This document shows, one piece after another, positions 1 to 8,202 of a stretch of DNA of 64,000 nucleotides. The position numbers and the translations under genes were made by a program. This DNA is from Lacisediminihabitans sp040549525 (GTDB lineage Bacteria > Actinomycetota > Actinomycetes > Actinomycetales > Microbacteriaceae). The notes beneath the pieces are model-generated. The model made no database searches. It had not been told where the DNA came from and worked only from the letters and a program-made list of their open reading frames with translations. How positions within the stretch are numbered: position 1 is the stretch's first letter; the number at the start of each line of letters is the position of its first letter. Location of the stretch: assembly GCF_040549525.1 (NCBI RefSeq), contig NZ_JBEPTM010000013.1:1-64000 (forward strand), read 5' to 3'.

Positions 1-29
1 CGGAACTCGAGTGGGTAGGGCTTGGGCAT
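1..29 (-). CDS. IS3-family transposase OrfA, first nine codons only
   Basis: An ATG at 29-27 on the minus strand is preceded by a GGAAGGA ribosome site with about 7 bases of spacing. It opens a frame reading MPKPYPLEF before leaving the window. This N-terminus is typical of OrfA, the HTH-containing first frame of IS3-family transposases. It is too short for proof, but ribosome site, peptide and terminal repeat agree. Confidence 0.5.
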
Positions 30-97
30 GGTGACATCCTTCCAGCGGAGACGAATCTCCACAGGTCAGGAGTCAACCAAACCGGGGGCAGTCCCCA
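1..97 (-). mobile_element. End of an IS3-family insertion sequence (partial)
   Basis: Read on the minus strand, bases 97 to 69 resemble an IS3-type terminal inverted repeat, starting TGGGGACTGCCCCCGG and continuing through a GTTGACTCC segment. A transposase start follows at base 29. The rest of the element lies to the left of the window. The boundary at about base 97 falls 15 bases before the first usable tnsA start codon, so the insertion directly abuts the Tn7-like genes. The family call rests on recalled terminal-repeat and OrfA patterns, not on a search. Confidence 0.5.
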
Positions 98-112
98 ACA
101 ACTCTCGAAGCA

Positions 113-874
113 GTGCCCGCCACCGCTATCTCCGACGATGTCCTCGTCAATCCCAGGCAGCTTGCAACCCTGACCTGGATCGACGCGCGCGGCACACAAC
201 GGTCCGAGATTGCCGACCCCGGGCTGCTGCGCCACGCTCTCGTCGAAGCCATCCCTATCCGGACAAGCAATTCGCACACCAACTCGACGAGCTACCGCGG
301 GCACGCATTGTTCTCACAAACCGGACAGCAATTGTGGACCGAATCCCGGTTCGAGTGGTTCGCCCTGATGTGGCTGGACATGTTCCACGACATCGACTCC
401 GTCGCCGTGCAGCCGATGCGCATCGACTTTGGTGACGGCACCCACCACTTCCCCGACGTCATCGCCCTACACTCCGATTCCCGCCAGGTGATCTACGACA
501 TCAAACCCGCAGCGACCATCACTCCGAAAGCAGCTGAGCAGTTTCGAAAGACCCGCGACGTGTGCGCCTCCGTCGGATGGGGGTACGAGGTCTTCAGCGG
601 CCTGCCGCCGATAGTCACCCGGAACGTCAAGTTCCTGTGGAACTTCCGCGGTCCCGACCACAAACCGAGCGACGCTGTCGCCCGGCGAATCATCGAGCTT
701 CTCGACACCCCGCGGACCATCTCCAGCGTGGTGATGGAGAGCGGCCTCCTCCTTCCGGTCGTGAACACCGGCATTTTCCACATGGTGTGGAAGCGACAGC
801 TTCAGGCTGACCTATCCACCCGATTCGGTTATTCAACCCTCATTGAAAGGAACTCCAATGTCCGAGACGCTTGA
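113..874 (+). CDS. tnsA: TnsA-like endonuclease of a Tn7-like transposon
   Basis: This 253-residue protein has the restriction-enzyme-fold signature of TnsA, the subunit that cuts the 5' ends of a Tn7-type element during cut-and-paste transposition. The candidate catalytic residues are Glu77 or Glu81 in ESRFE, Asp115 in HFPDV and Lys131 in YDIKP. TnsA works as a heteromer with TnsB, encoded next with a 17-base overlap. The GTG at 113 has no good ribosome site and lies only 15 bases from the end of an IS3-type element. The native start and promoter may therefore have been displaced, and a few N-terminal residues may be lost. The catalytic domain itself looks intact. Confidence 0.82.
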   Translation: MPATAISDDVLVNPRQLATLTWIDARGTQRSEIADPGLLRHALVEAIPIRTSNSHTNSTSYRGHALFSQTGQQLWTESRFEWFALMWLDMFHDIDSVAVQPMRIDFGDGTHHFPDVIALHSDSRQVIYDIKPAATITPKAAEQFRKTRDVCASVGWGYEVFSGLPPIVTRNVKFLWNFRGPDHKPSDAVARRIIELLDTPRTISSVVMESGLLLPVVNTGIFHMVWKRQLQADLSTRFGYSTLIERNSNVRDA

Positions 875-2750
875 TCTCCACAACACCATCCAGCTCGACG
901 ACGGACCCTACCAATTCCTCGAACGAACCGGCCAGCTCCTCCGCTTCCGCCACCTGGTCGACGGCACAATCCTCGACATCACCGCCACGCAAATCGCGAA
1001 CCGGAGGGTCGGAACCGCCACCCCCCTGCCCGTCTCCGGGCTGACGTACGACCGGCTCACCCGGGCCCAGCAGGCACCGGTCGACATCTGGAGGGTCCAC
1101 CTGACTGAGCTCACCACCGGGCTGCATCCCGCGTTCAAGAACCCGAGACCCCAATACGCCCTGGACCGGCCGATGGGAGACCGGGTCGCCTCGAAGGTCG
1201 AAGAACTCGTCGCGATGAAGATAAAGGCATCGCAGGCGACCATCTACCGGAAACTCCGCCGGTACGCCGAGGACGGCCCCGAAGGAATAGTCGACGGTCG
1301 GGTCAAGCGCACCTACACGCTCTTCGCGCAGGTCAGTGAGGAAGTCATGGCTTCCATCAATTACGTCCTGAAGCAGAACACACACCAGTCGACCGGCACC
1401 ATTTCCAGAACCATCGCGAACGTCAAAGCCGAAATCGAGCGGTCCTACGGCAAGGACACACCGATACCGACCGACCCGAGCTTCTACCGCTACATCCGCC
1501 TTCAGGACAAGGGGATGACGAAGTCCACGGCCCGGCAGCGGGAAACGGCGGCCCTCCGCCAGGATACGACCTACCGCCAGAACATTCGAGCGACCCCGGG
1601 CGAGGAAGTGCAAATCGACACCAACACCCTCGACCTGGATGTCTTCATCGGCACTGATGAGAAGGGCAAACCGAAGTACCGGCGAGTGCTCCTGTCCCTG
1701 ATGATGGACGTCACCACGCGCAGCATCATCGGCTTCACCTTCCGCCTCACCGGGACCAAAGGTGTTGACCAGACCAGTCTGCTCATCCAGTCGATGACAC
1801 CGCGTGAGAACCGCCCCGACCGGGACCAAGTTCGCCAGCTCGTCATCGAGGACTACCCCGAGCACAGCTTCCTGACCGCAGAGGAACGGGCCACGCACGA
1901 GGCAGCCATGCCGTTCATCAAGGCCAAGCGCATAATGACCGACAACGGTGCCGACTACCGGAGCAACGTGTTCCTCAGCGCTGCCAAGCAGATGGGGGTC
2001 GACCTCACCCACGCAAACCCGCACCGGCCCACCCAGAAACCACACGTCGAGCGAGTGTTCAGGGCCATCAACACCGGGTGGACACAGCACCTGCCCGGCT
2101 ACGTCGGCGGCAGCCCCGACATGAGAGGCGACGCCATACACTCCGGTCACATCCTCACGCTAGATGCGGTGTTCGAGCTTTTTGACGACTGGGTCATCAG
2201 CCAGTACCAGAACAGACCCCATAAGGGCCTCCTCGACCGGGAGGACCCGACCATCGAACTGTCGCCGAACCAGAAGTATCACGCCACCAGTGACGTGAAC
2301 ATGAACATCTACGTCCCCCTCACCTGGGAAAAGTACATCGCGTTCCTCCCGTCCGAATACCGTCGAATCAGCCGGAAAGGCATCGAACTCAACGGCTTTG
2401 TCTACGACTCGCCCGAACTGCATTTCCTGCGAGAGACCCGCTCAGACATCCACACGCACGACGGCAAGTGGGAAATCAAAGTCGCCCCCTACAACGCGTC
2501 CCAAGTCTGGGTCAGCCATCCCGACGGGTGGATTCATGCTCCGCGGAGGCTGTGGCGTGACCCATTCGCACCGCACTTCGACGACCCCACCGTCGACATG
2601 GACGAGCGAGCCAAAATCGCCACCGAACAGTCCCGCCGGCAGGGCGTCGACCTCCACCAGGTCGCGGAAGACACCTTCTCCTACACCCCGCCCGTCCCCG
2701 ACACCGCCGACACCGCCATCCCGACCGCATTCAACCCCGAGGAAGACTGA
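858..2750 (+). CDS. tnsB: TnsB-like DDE transposase
   Basis: This 630-residue transposase has an N-terminal helix-turn-helix region (about 85-150) and a central retroviral-integrase-type core. The DDE triad is Asp254 (EEVQIDTNT), Asp362 (IMTDNGADY) and Glu398 (KPHVERVF), with 35 residues between the second Asp and the Glu as usual for this superfamily. TnsB binds the transposon ends and performs 3'-end cleavage and strand transfer. I chose the ATG at 858 over the in-frame TTG at 843, because GAAAGG lies at 845-850 with good spacing. It overlaps tnsA and is followed three bases later by tnsC, so the three are probably co-transcribed. Confidence 0.9.
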   Translation: MSETLDLHNTIQLDDGPYQFLERTGQLLRFRHLVDGTILDITATQIANRRVGTATPLPVSGLTYDRLTRAQQAPVDIWRVHLTELTTGLHPAFKNPRPQYALDRPMGDRVASKVEELVAMKIKASQATIYRKLRRYAEDGPEGIVDGRVKRTYTLFAQVSEEVMASINYVLKQNTHQSTGTISRTIANVKAEIERSYGKDTPIPTDPSFYRYIRLQDKGMTKSTARQRETAALRQDTTYRQNIRATPGEEVQIDTNTLDLDVFIGTDEKGKPKYRRVLLSLMMDVTTRSIIGFTFRLTGTKGVDQTSLLIQSMTPRENRPDRDQVRQLVIEDYPEHSFLTAEERATHEAAMPFIKAKRIMTDNGADYRSNVFLSAAKQMGVDLTHANPHRPTQKPHVERVFRAINTGWTQHLPGYVGGSPDMRGDAIHSGHILTLDAVFELFDDWVISQYQNRPHKGLLDREDPTIELSPNQKYHATSDVNMNIYVPLTWEKYIAFLPSEYRRISRKGIELNGFVYDSPELHFLRETRSDIHTHDGKWEIKVAPYNASQVWVSHPDGWIHAPRRLWRDPFAPHFDDPTVDMDERAKIATEQSRRQGVDLHQVAEDTFSYTPPVPDTADTAIPTAFNPEED

Positions 2751-2753
2751 CCC

Positions 2754-3836
2754 ATGAAACTCCTGTTCGACACCACCGAAGCCCAGGACCATCTCGACAC
2801 CAACCCGCGCACCCGAGAAGGTTTGGCCCGCATGGCGGAATCGGCCTCACACACCTTCAGCTCCCTCACGGAGCCCGAGCACCAAGCGCTGGCGGACAAC
2901 GAGCGCATCGACTACGACACGGAGCGCATCGACTTCATCTCCGGACGGATGCTCCTCAGCACGCCCCACCTGCTGGAGGCGAAGCTCCGCCTCCAGGAGT
3001 GCTTCGCCCAAAACTCGTTCCGGAAGTCCGGACACGTCGGCCTGATGCTCGACGGGGACTCCACCCTCGGCAAGACGACGATTCTGGAAGCTCTCATGGA
3101 GTACGTCTACCACCGGTTCGCCGCCCAAGTACCTGAGCACAAGACGCTCGGGTACATCCCCATTGTGTTCGTCGAGGTGCCGGCCGGTTCGCGCGGGAAG
3201 TCCCTGATGACCGCGTTCGCCGACTTTCTCGGCCTGCCGGTGTCGCCGCGCGAAACCATGAACAGCATTCGCAAGCGCGTAGCTCAAGCGATGCGCCAAG
3301 CAAACACGAAGCTCGTCGTCATCGACGAACTGCACAACCTCTCCGGCCGGTCCGCCAGCAACGGAGAGTCAGTCGACATCCTCAAGGAACTCCACAACGA
3401 AGTCCACGCCACCTTCGTATACGCCGGCATCAACCTCACAAGCGGAGAACTGCTGAGCGGTCCGCGCGGCCAACAGCTGAGCGCCCGCTTCTCCCTCCTC
3501 GGCATGCGCCACTACAGCCTCAGCCACCCCGAGGACAAGGTCGCGTGGAAGCGACTGGTCACCGCATACCTGGGGGAACTCCCGCTCCGCCACCAGGACG
3601 TGAAGACTCTCATCGGCGACAGCGACTACCTCCTCGCTCGCACCGGCGGCTCGATCGGAAGCCTGGGGCGGCTCCTCGGAGGCGCTGCCATCGCGCTCAT
3701 TCTGGACCCGGCCGAAACCACGGAGAACATCACCCGGGCCCAGCTTGCAAAGCGCACACTCGACCTCGCTGCCGAGACGTCCTTCGACGCAATTCGCAAA
3801 ACCAAGGTCGGAGCGAAGTTCAATGACGAAGACTGA
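2754..3836 (+). CDS. tnsC: TnsC/TniB-like AAA+ ATPase
   Basis: This 360-residue AAA+ regulator has a Walker A motif GDSTLGKTT (Lys107) and a Walker B motif VVIDELHN (Asp191, Glu192). In Tn7-like systems TnsC polymerises on target DNA and passes target information from the TniQ-family protein to TnsAB. It starts three bases after the tnsB stop. Its last codons overlap the tniQ start, giving a compact ABC-Q module. The length fits the TniB/TnsC range. Confidence 0.9.
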   Translation: MKLLFDTTEAQDHLDTNPRTREGLARMAESASHTFSSLTEPEHQALADNERIDYDTERIDFISGRMLLSTPHLLEAKLRLQECFAQNSFRKSGHVGLMLDGDSTLGKTTILEALMEYVYHRFAAQVPEHKTLGYIPIVFVEVPAGSRGKSLMTAFADFLGLPVSPRETMNSIRKRVAQAMRQANTKLVVIDELHNLSGRSASNGESVDILKELHNEVHATFVYAGINLTSGELLSGPRGQQLSARFSLLGMRHYSLSHPEDKVAWKRLVTAYLGELPLRHQDVKTLIGDSDYLLARTGGSIGSLGRLLGGAAIALILDPAETTENITRAQLAKRTLDLAAETSFDAIRKTKVGAKFNDED

Positions 3837-5808
3837 CTCACCAATCATGACCCTCCTCTCAACGCGCTGCCCTCGGCTGCTGCCGTTCTCGGTTCGACCC
3901 CGCTACCGGGAAACGCCCGACAGTTACAGTCGCCGCATCATGCAGGCGAACATGCTGGGCCTGGACCACCTCCGCGCTTTGACGAAAGCCCACGCATCCG
4001 CGGCATTAGCCGCAGGGAATCTCCTCGTTGCCTGGTTCTCGCTCCTCGGCGCGCTCACCGGGCGGTTGCTGGACCGTCTGAACCCCGACGCGCACGGCTG
4101 GCTCACCCACCCGGATGGCACCTCCTGCGAGCACTGCGCCGAGCTCCTCACCGAACGGTGGATGTGCACACTGTGCGCACACGGAGAGCACATCCAACAG
4201 CACGCGCACTTCGACGCGCCCGTCTGCATTCACCACCAGCGGTGGATTGGCCTATCCGACCTACCCGGCCAGCAGCACCCGGTCGACCAGAATATGGTCC
4301 GGGCCGCCATCACCTTCAACAAGCTGCGACGCTCCGGCCGCCTCGACGTTCGACTCTTCCTCTTACTCACCACAGCCGTCTCCCGCAACGATGACGGTCA
4401 CCCGTCAGCGGCCACGTTCCCACTGGTCGTGAGCATCGCCCGCCTCATCACCCGGCGTGACTTCCAGACCCGTCTCTTCGACCCCGCCCGCACCTTCGCC
4501 GCATCGTTCACATTCCTCACCAAGGCGATGCAGGGGCCGATTGACGACACCATCCTGGCGAGCAAGGTGGCCCGAGCGCTCTGGCTGTACGCCCGCCCCA
4601 CCTTCCACGCCCTGAGCCGAGACGCCGAAAAATCGGAGCCGACGGCGCATTGGCCACACGACTGGACCGTCGACTCCACCATCATCCAGACGTACCGGTC
4701 AACGACCGACGCGCTGCAGCCACTCCACAAATACCTTGCCGTCGCCACCTTCACCGGACAGCAAGCCGCGCGATTCGGCCTCCCAGAACAAGGTGACCGC
4801 AAGACCACCCGAGCACCCGGGTCGACGAAGGTCTACGCCACGCACCTCTGCCCGTTCGGCCACGAATACACCGCGCGGATACTCAAAGGCACCAACGTGA
4901 TTGACCAGAAAATTCCCGCCTGCCAATACTGCACCGGGCGAGAAATCCAGCCGGGAGTGAACGACCTCGCCTCCCGTGCCCCGAAAATCGGCGCGGAACT
5001 CGCCATCAAGGAAAACGGCGGAACCCGGCCGGAGAACATCGCCGTCAGCGACCGACGCGACTATTTCTGGCAGTGTCCCGTCGACTCACGACACGTCTAC
5101 CCCGCATCGCCATCGAACAGGGTCCACGCCAAATCAACCTGCCCTATCTGCCTCAACCGGCTGATTTTGCCCGGCATCAACGACGTCGCGACCACCCACC
5201 CGGCGACAACAGCCGATTGGGACCCCGCCGCGCTGGAACAGGACCCACCCACAAAGTTCTCCGCCGGGAGCAAGAAGTGGATACCGTTCCTCTGCCCGAA
5301 CGGACACCACATAACGATGGCCATCGTCGACCGCGTGACCGCAGGCAAATGCCCAGACTGCATCAAGCTCGACACCCGCAGCAGCCGCGACGGACTTCCC
5401 ATCACACACCCCGACATCGCCGAACAGTGGCACCCGACCCTCAACGGAGACAACCTTCCCGGCGACTTCACCCACGGCTCCCGCTTCTCAGTCTGGTGGG
5501 ACTGCCCGAACGGCCATCCCTACCAGCAAAGAATCGAGAGGAAAGTCAACGGGTACGGATGCCCCATCTGCACCAGACGCACATTCCGCTCCGGCGGCAA
5601 CGACATCGCCACACTCCACCCGACACTCGCCCCCGAATTCCACCCCTACATGAACGGCGTGCGAACCGCGGCCGAAACGAAGGCCGGCGTCGGTCGATAC
5701 TGGTGGCGATGCGGGAACAACCACAAGACGCAGCAGTCAATCGTTCACCGCTACGAGTCCAAGGGCTGCACCGAATGCCCACCGGCAGGGCGGCTCCTAG
5801 CCGAGTAA
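3823..5808 (+). CDS. tniQ: TniQ/TnsD-family target selector with C-terminal zinc-ribbon array
   Basis: This 661-residue protein has an N-terminal TniQ domain: LPFSVRPRYRETPDSYSRR, then a zinc site with CEHC at 102, CTLC at 115 and CIHH at 135. A less recognisable middle section follows. Residues 343-652 hold five zinc ribbons of form CPxGH...CPxC, beginning CPFGH, CPVDS, CPNGH, CPNGH and CGNNH. They are joined by linkers such as NDIATLHPTLAPEFHP, the pattern of DUF4379-type ribbons. TniQ proteins choose the insertion site, so the ribbons may read target DNA; that is inference. The start at 3823 overlaps the tnsC end by 14 bases and is preceded by GGAGCGAAG. A later ATG at 3847 is possible. 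Confidence 0.85.
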   Translation: MTKTDSPIMTLLSTRCPRLLPFSVRPRYRETPDSYSRRIMQANMLGLDHLRALTKAHASAALAAGNLLVAWFSLLGALTGRLLDRLNPDAHGWLTHPDGTSCEHCAELLTERWMCTLCAHGEHIQQHAHFDAPVCIHHQRWIGLSDLPGQQHPVDQNMVRAAITFNKLRRSGRLDVRLFLLLTTAVSRNDDGHPSAATFPLVVSIARLITRRDFQTRLFDPARTFAASFTFLTKAMQGPIDDTILASKVARALWLYARPTFHALSRDAEKSEPTAHWPHDWTVDSTIIQTYRSTTDALQPLHKYLAVATFTGQQAARFGLPEQGDRKTTRAPGSTKVYATHLCPFGHEYTARILKGTNVIDQKIPACQYCTGREIQPGVNDLASRAPKIGAELAIKENGGTRPENIAVSDRRDYFWQCPVDSRHVYPASPSNRVHAKSTCPICLNRLILPGINDVATTHPATTADWDPAALEQDPPTKFSAGSKKWIPFLCPNGHHITMAIVDRVTAGKCPDCIKLDTRSSRDGLPITHPDIAEQWHPTLNGDNLPGDFTHGSRFSVWWDCPNGHPYQQRIERKVNGYGCPICTRRTFRSGGNDIATLHPTLAPEFHPYMNGVRTAAETKAGVGRYWWRCGNNHKTQQSIVHRYESKGCTECPPAGRLLAE

Positions 5809-5816
5809 CCCAAGTA

Positions 5817-5850
5817 AAGGCGAGCATCGAGACCCCTCAGTGCTCGCCTT
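5817..5850 (+). terminator. Rho-independent terminator after tniQ
   Basis: A perfect 10-base stem, AAGGCGAGCA at 5817-5826 and TGCTCGCCTT at 5841-5850, encloses a 14-base loop and runs into TTTTCTTAT. It lies nine bases after the tniQ stop and probably ends the tns transcript. Confidence 0.85.
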
Positions 5851-5871
5851 TTCTTATGCCCTAGGCTGGGG

Positions 5872-6031
5872 GAAATTCTCACATTGCCTGCGAAAATCGG
5901 ATCGATCGCCGGCCCGATCCGCCCCGGAACTCTCGCTCTCACAAATGGGTGAAATTCTCATTTGGCCTGATAAAGCACACCGTTTGTCAGTTCTCAAGCA
6001 AATCGAGACTTGTCTCAAGCAGATCGAGACC
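5872..6031 (+). repeat. Cluster of short repeats, candidate transposon-end binding sites
   Basis: GAAATTCTCA occurs at 5872 and 5951, each followed within a few bases by a GCCTG block. TTCTCAAGCA at 5991 and GTCTCAAGCA at 6012 are both followed by an ATCGAGAC block (6002 and 6022). A further CTCTCACAAAT lies at 5936. The TCTCA cores at 5936, 5955, 5991 and 6012 are spaced by about 19, 36 and 21 bases. Tn7-like ends carry several roughly 20-base TnsB sites, so this could be one end. No TGT/ACA terminus can be fixed by eye. Confidence 0.4.
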
Positions 6032-6389
6032 GACGGCAGCCCCATCCTGTGCGAACCTGCCGAACGAATCGCTCACAATATTGCCCGGTAGACCCGCAAG
6101 CGTGTCGGCCCAAATACGGCTGTACCGTCAGGGCGGCACGCGATAGTTTCGGGCGGCTGAGGCGTGGTCCAGCTACTCTCCAACCAGAATGCAAGTTACG
6201 TAAAGAATCTGATCGGCCCCGACGCGGTCTCCGAGTCGAATCGGGCGTGTGCTTGCCGCGCGAAAACGGGTACTGCGGCGATCCACAACCGTGAGTGGCT
6301 CATTCCTGTCGCCGAGCTGCTCCGGCACGTAGCGTTTCGGCGCGACTCACCGGCGAGGGCAGTATCCACATTTCGAAGGGTCGGCTTTC

Positions 6390-6431
6390 GCGACAGTGCT
6401 CGCCCGCTTTTTCGCGGGCGAGCACTGTCGC
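6390..6431. terminator. Perfect 18-base inverted repeat downstream of the permease gene
   Basis: The arms 6390-6407 and 6414-6431 are exact complements (core CGACAGTGCTCGCCCGC) around a TTTTTC loop. It lies 35 bases beyond the stop of the minus-strand permease gene, so it may terminate that transcript. No T-run follows the hairpin on that strand, so a structural or protein-binding role is also possible. Confidence 0.55.
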
Positions 6432-6465
6432 TGCAAAACGTTGTTACGACCCTCCGCCGCCAGCT

Positions 6466-7908
6466 TCAGTCCGCGTCGACGCCTTCGAGCTCAAGCTGGC
6501 TCGCCCGTCGGGCCTCCTCTTCCGCCGCAGTGTCGAGTCCACGGGAAAACAGGAAATACAGGCCTCCTGCGAGGACAAGGCCGACCAGGAACGAGAAGTC
6601 GGCCCCGCCCACGCTTTCAGCAATCGGACCAGTGAACAAGCCGGGGAGCGAAAAAAACGGAATCATCGCAACGAAACCGATGCTGTAGGCGAGAAGTCCC
6701 CGCCACGACCATCGGCCGTAAATGCCCTTGGGGTTGAAGATCTCGGTGATTGCGTATTTTCCGTGTCGTACAGCGTAGAAGTCGACCAGGTTGACCGCTG
6801 TCCAAGGGACGAGAAAATACAGCATGAGCAGCACGAAGTTATTGAAGCTGCCCAGGTAGTTATCCGGTATCAGAAGTGCCACGATCACGACCACCACTCC
6901 CACGGCCACCAAGCCGATCACCCGCGTTCGCACGGTCGTTTTCACCTTGCGGAAGGCGTCGATCCCACTCACTCCGGTGAGCATTGCCCCGTAGGCGTTT
7001 ACCCCCATGATCGAGATGAGTGCCAGGGCAGATATCAGGATCACAATCGTGCCAAATCCGGGAAACAGCTGATCGCCTACTTGCTTGATGGAGGCGATCG
7101 CGTCGACCTTCGGTATCCGGCTGGCGAGCAAAGAACCAAGGCCCATCAGCCAGACAGCCGAGCCGGCTGCACCGAGATAGGTGAAGAAAATGAGCTTGGG
7201 TGCCGATGACTTTGCGGGCAGGTAGCGCGAGTAGTCCGAGACGTAGACCGCGTAGCTGATGTTGTATCCAGCGGCGAGCGAGAACTGAATGAGGAAGGCG
7301 GTTAGGTCCCATCCTCCGGCATGGGCCGGTGTCGGCGCAGGAAGCGTGGTGAATGCCAACACAGTGGTGATTGCGAACGCTGCGATAAGCAAGTAGGTCA
7401 GCCACCGCTGAACGAAGTGCAGTAGATCGTGCCCCACCACAGCGATGATGATCGACAGTGCGGTCAGGAGCGGGTACCAGAACCACTTCACTTCGGGAAG
7501 TATGAGCCCGATGCCTTGGGTGGCCAGAATCACATCGAACACCATGAAGCCGATGTAGACGAAAACCGTGGCGAGGAACGGAACGATCACCCCACGGCTT
7601 CCGAACTGAGCTCGGGATTGGATCATCTGAGGCAGTCCCATTCGAGGCCCTTGGTTGGCATGGAACGCCATGAAGAAGGTGCCGAAGCAGGCGCCGAGCA
7701 CTACGGCAAGGAATGAGAATCCGGCCGAGAGCCCGAGCTGGGGGCCGAGAAATCCGATGACCATGGTCGGCAGCACGAAGTTGCCGGTGAACCAGAAGGG
7801 CGCCTGGTGCCACAATTTCCCTCGTCGCTCCGACCAGGGAACATAGTCGATCGAGTGCTGTTCGATGATGGGTCCGGCGGTCGTGCCGGACGGTGGGGAA
7901 CTGGACAT
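6466..7908 (-). CDS. NCS1-family permease (cytosine/purine/allantoin type)
   Basis: This 480-residue integral membrane protein has about twelve hydrophobic segments. It carries the NCS1 hallmark near the end of the second helix pair (NQGPRMGLPQMIQSRAQFG) and an early WFTGNF segment. The family symports nucleobases, hydantoins, allantoin and related nitrogenous compounds with protons or sodium. It ends a minus-strand set with cupin, amidase and ureohydrolase genes, so its substrate is probably the nitrogen compound they degrade. The start is well set by AAAGGAGCA before ATG 7908. The exact substrate cannot be read from sequence. Confidence 0.85.
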   Translation of the reverse strand: MSSSPPSGTTAGPIIEQHSIDYVPWSERRGKLWHQAPFWFTGNFVLPTMVIGFLGPQLGLSAGFSFLAVVLGACFGTFFMAFHANQGPRMGLPQMIQSRAQFGSRGVIVPFLATVFVYIGFMVFDVILATQGIGLILPEVKWFWYPLLTALSIIIAVVGHDLLHFVQRWLTYLLIAAFAITTVLAFTTLPAPTPAHAGGWDLTAFLIQFSLAAGYNISYAVYVSDYSRYLPAKSSAPKLIFFTYLGAAGSAVWLMGLGSLLASRIPKVDAIASIKQVGDQLFPGFGTIVILISALALISIMGVNAYGAMLTGVSGIDAFRKVKTTVRTRVIGLVAVGVVVVIVALLIPDNYLGSFNNFVLLMLYFLVPWTAVNLVDFYAVRHGKYAITEIFNPKGIYGRWSWRGLLAYSIGFVAMIPFFSLPGLFTGPIAESVGGADFSFLVGLVLAGGLYFLFSRGLDTAAEEEARRASQLELEGVDAD

Positions 7909-7923
7909 GATCTGCTCCTTTAC

Positions 7924-8202
7924 TTACTGGGTGAACTCAATCTCGATGAAGGAATACGGGGTGGAACCATTGACGAGTTCGTGCTCCGCACCGGCCTCGC
8001 GCCTGTACGTGGCGCCGGTGGTGGTGCGCTGAGGGGTCACCTGTTCGCTCGTTACCACGTCGAAGACACCGTCGCTCAGTGGCACTACGAGGTAGGGATG
8101 CTCGTGGCGATGCCAAGGAATCCGGCATCCGGGGTCCATGTCATACCGAGTCACACGGATTCCTTCTTCGTCGCTCTGCAGTGTCGCTCGTGCGTCGGTC
8201 AT
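7924..8202 (-). CDS. Small single-domain cupin protein
   Basis: This 92-residue protein has a cupin beta-barrel pattern: PGCRIPWHRHEHPYLVV for the first metal motif (His-x-His with a following Glu) and AGAEHELVN for the second. Small cupins of this kind act as isomerases, lyases or ligand sensors; no specific reaction can be assigned. Its ATG overlaps the amidase stop by one base (TGATG), so translation is coupled, and the permease follows 15 bases later. Confidence 0.75.
   Translation of the reverse strand: MTDARATLQSDEEGIRVTRYDMDPGCRIPWHRHEHPYLVVPLSDGVFDVVTSEQVTPQRTTTGATYRREAGAEHELVNGSTPYSFIEIEFTQ

Larger units (their letters stand above)
5851..6465. other. 615-base gene-free stretch after the Tn7-like module
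   Basis: I see no convincing gene here on either strand; the open frames have low-complexity, out-of-phase translations. It holds the short repeats at 5872-6031 and the perfect hairpin at 6390-6431. The boundary between transposon and host DNA probably lies in this stretch, but no target-site duplication can be tested because the other end is outside the window. No tRNA gene was seen. Confidence 0.6.

Noticed and set aside
607..614. GCCGATAG on the plus strand in tnsA
   Set aside because: It lies inside coding sequence and has no matching -35 at 15 bases.
840..2150. Long minus-strand open frame opposite tnsB
   Set aside because: It is the shadow of a high-GC coding sequence; its translation has no domain, while the plus strand has an intact DDE transposase.
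113..5808. CRISPR-associated transposon
   Set aside because: The tns genes resemble Tn7-like modules, but there is no Cas gene, CRISPR array or guide-like repeat in the window.
5851..6465. A tRNA gene as insertion site for the Tn7-like element
   Set aside because: No cloverleaf could be drawn; a GAGTCGAATC word near 6230 resembles a T-loop but has no matching arms.
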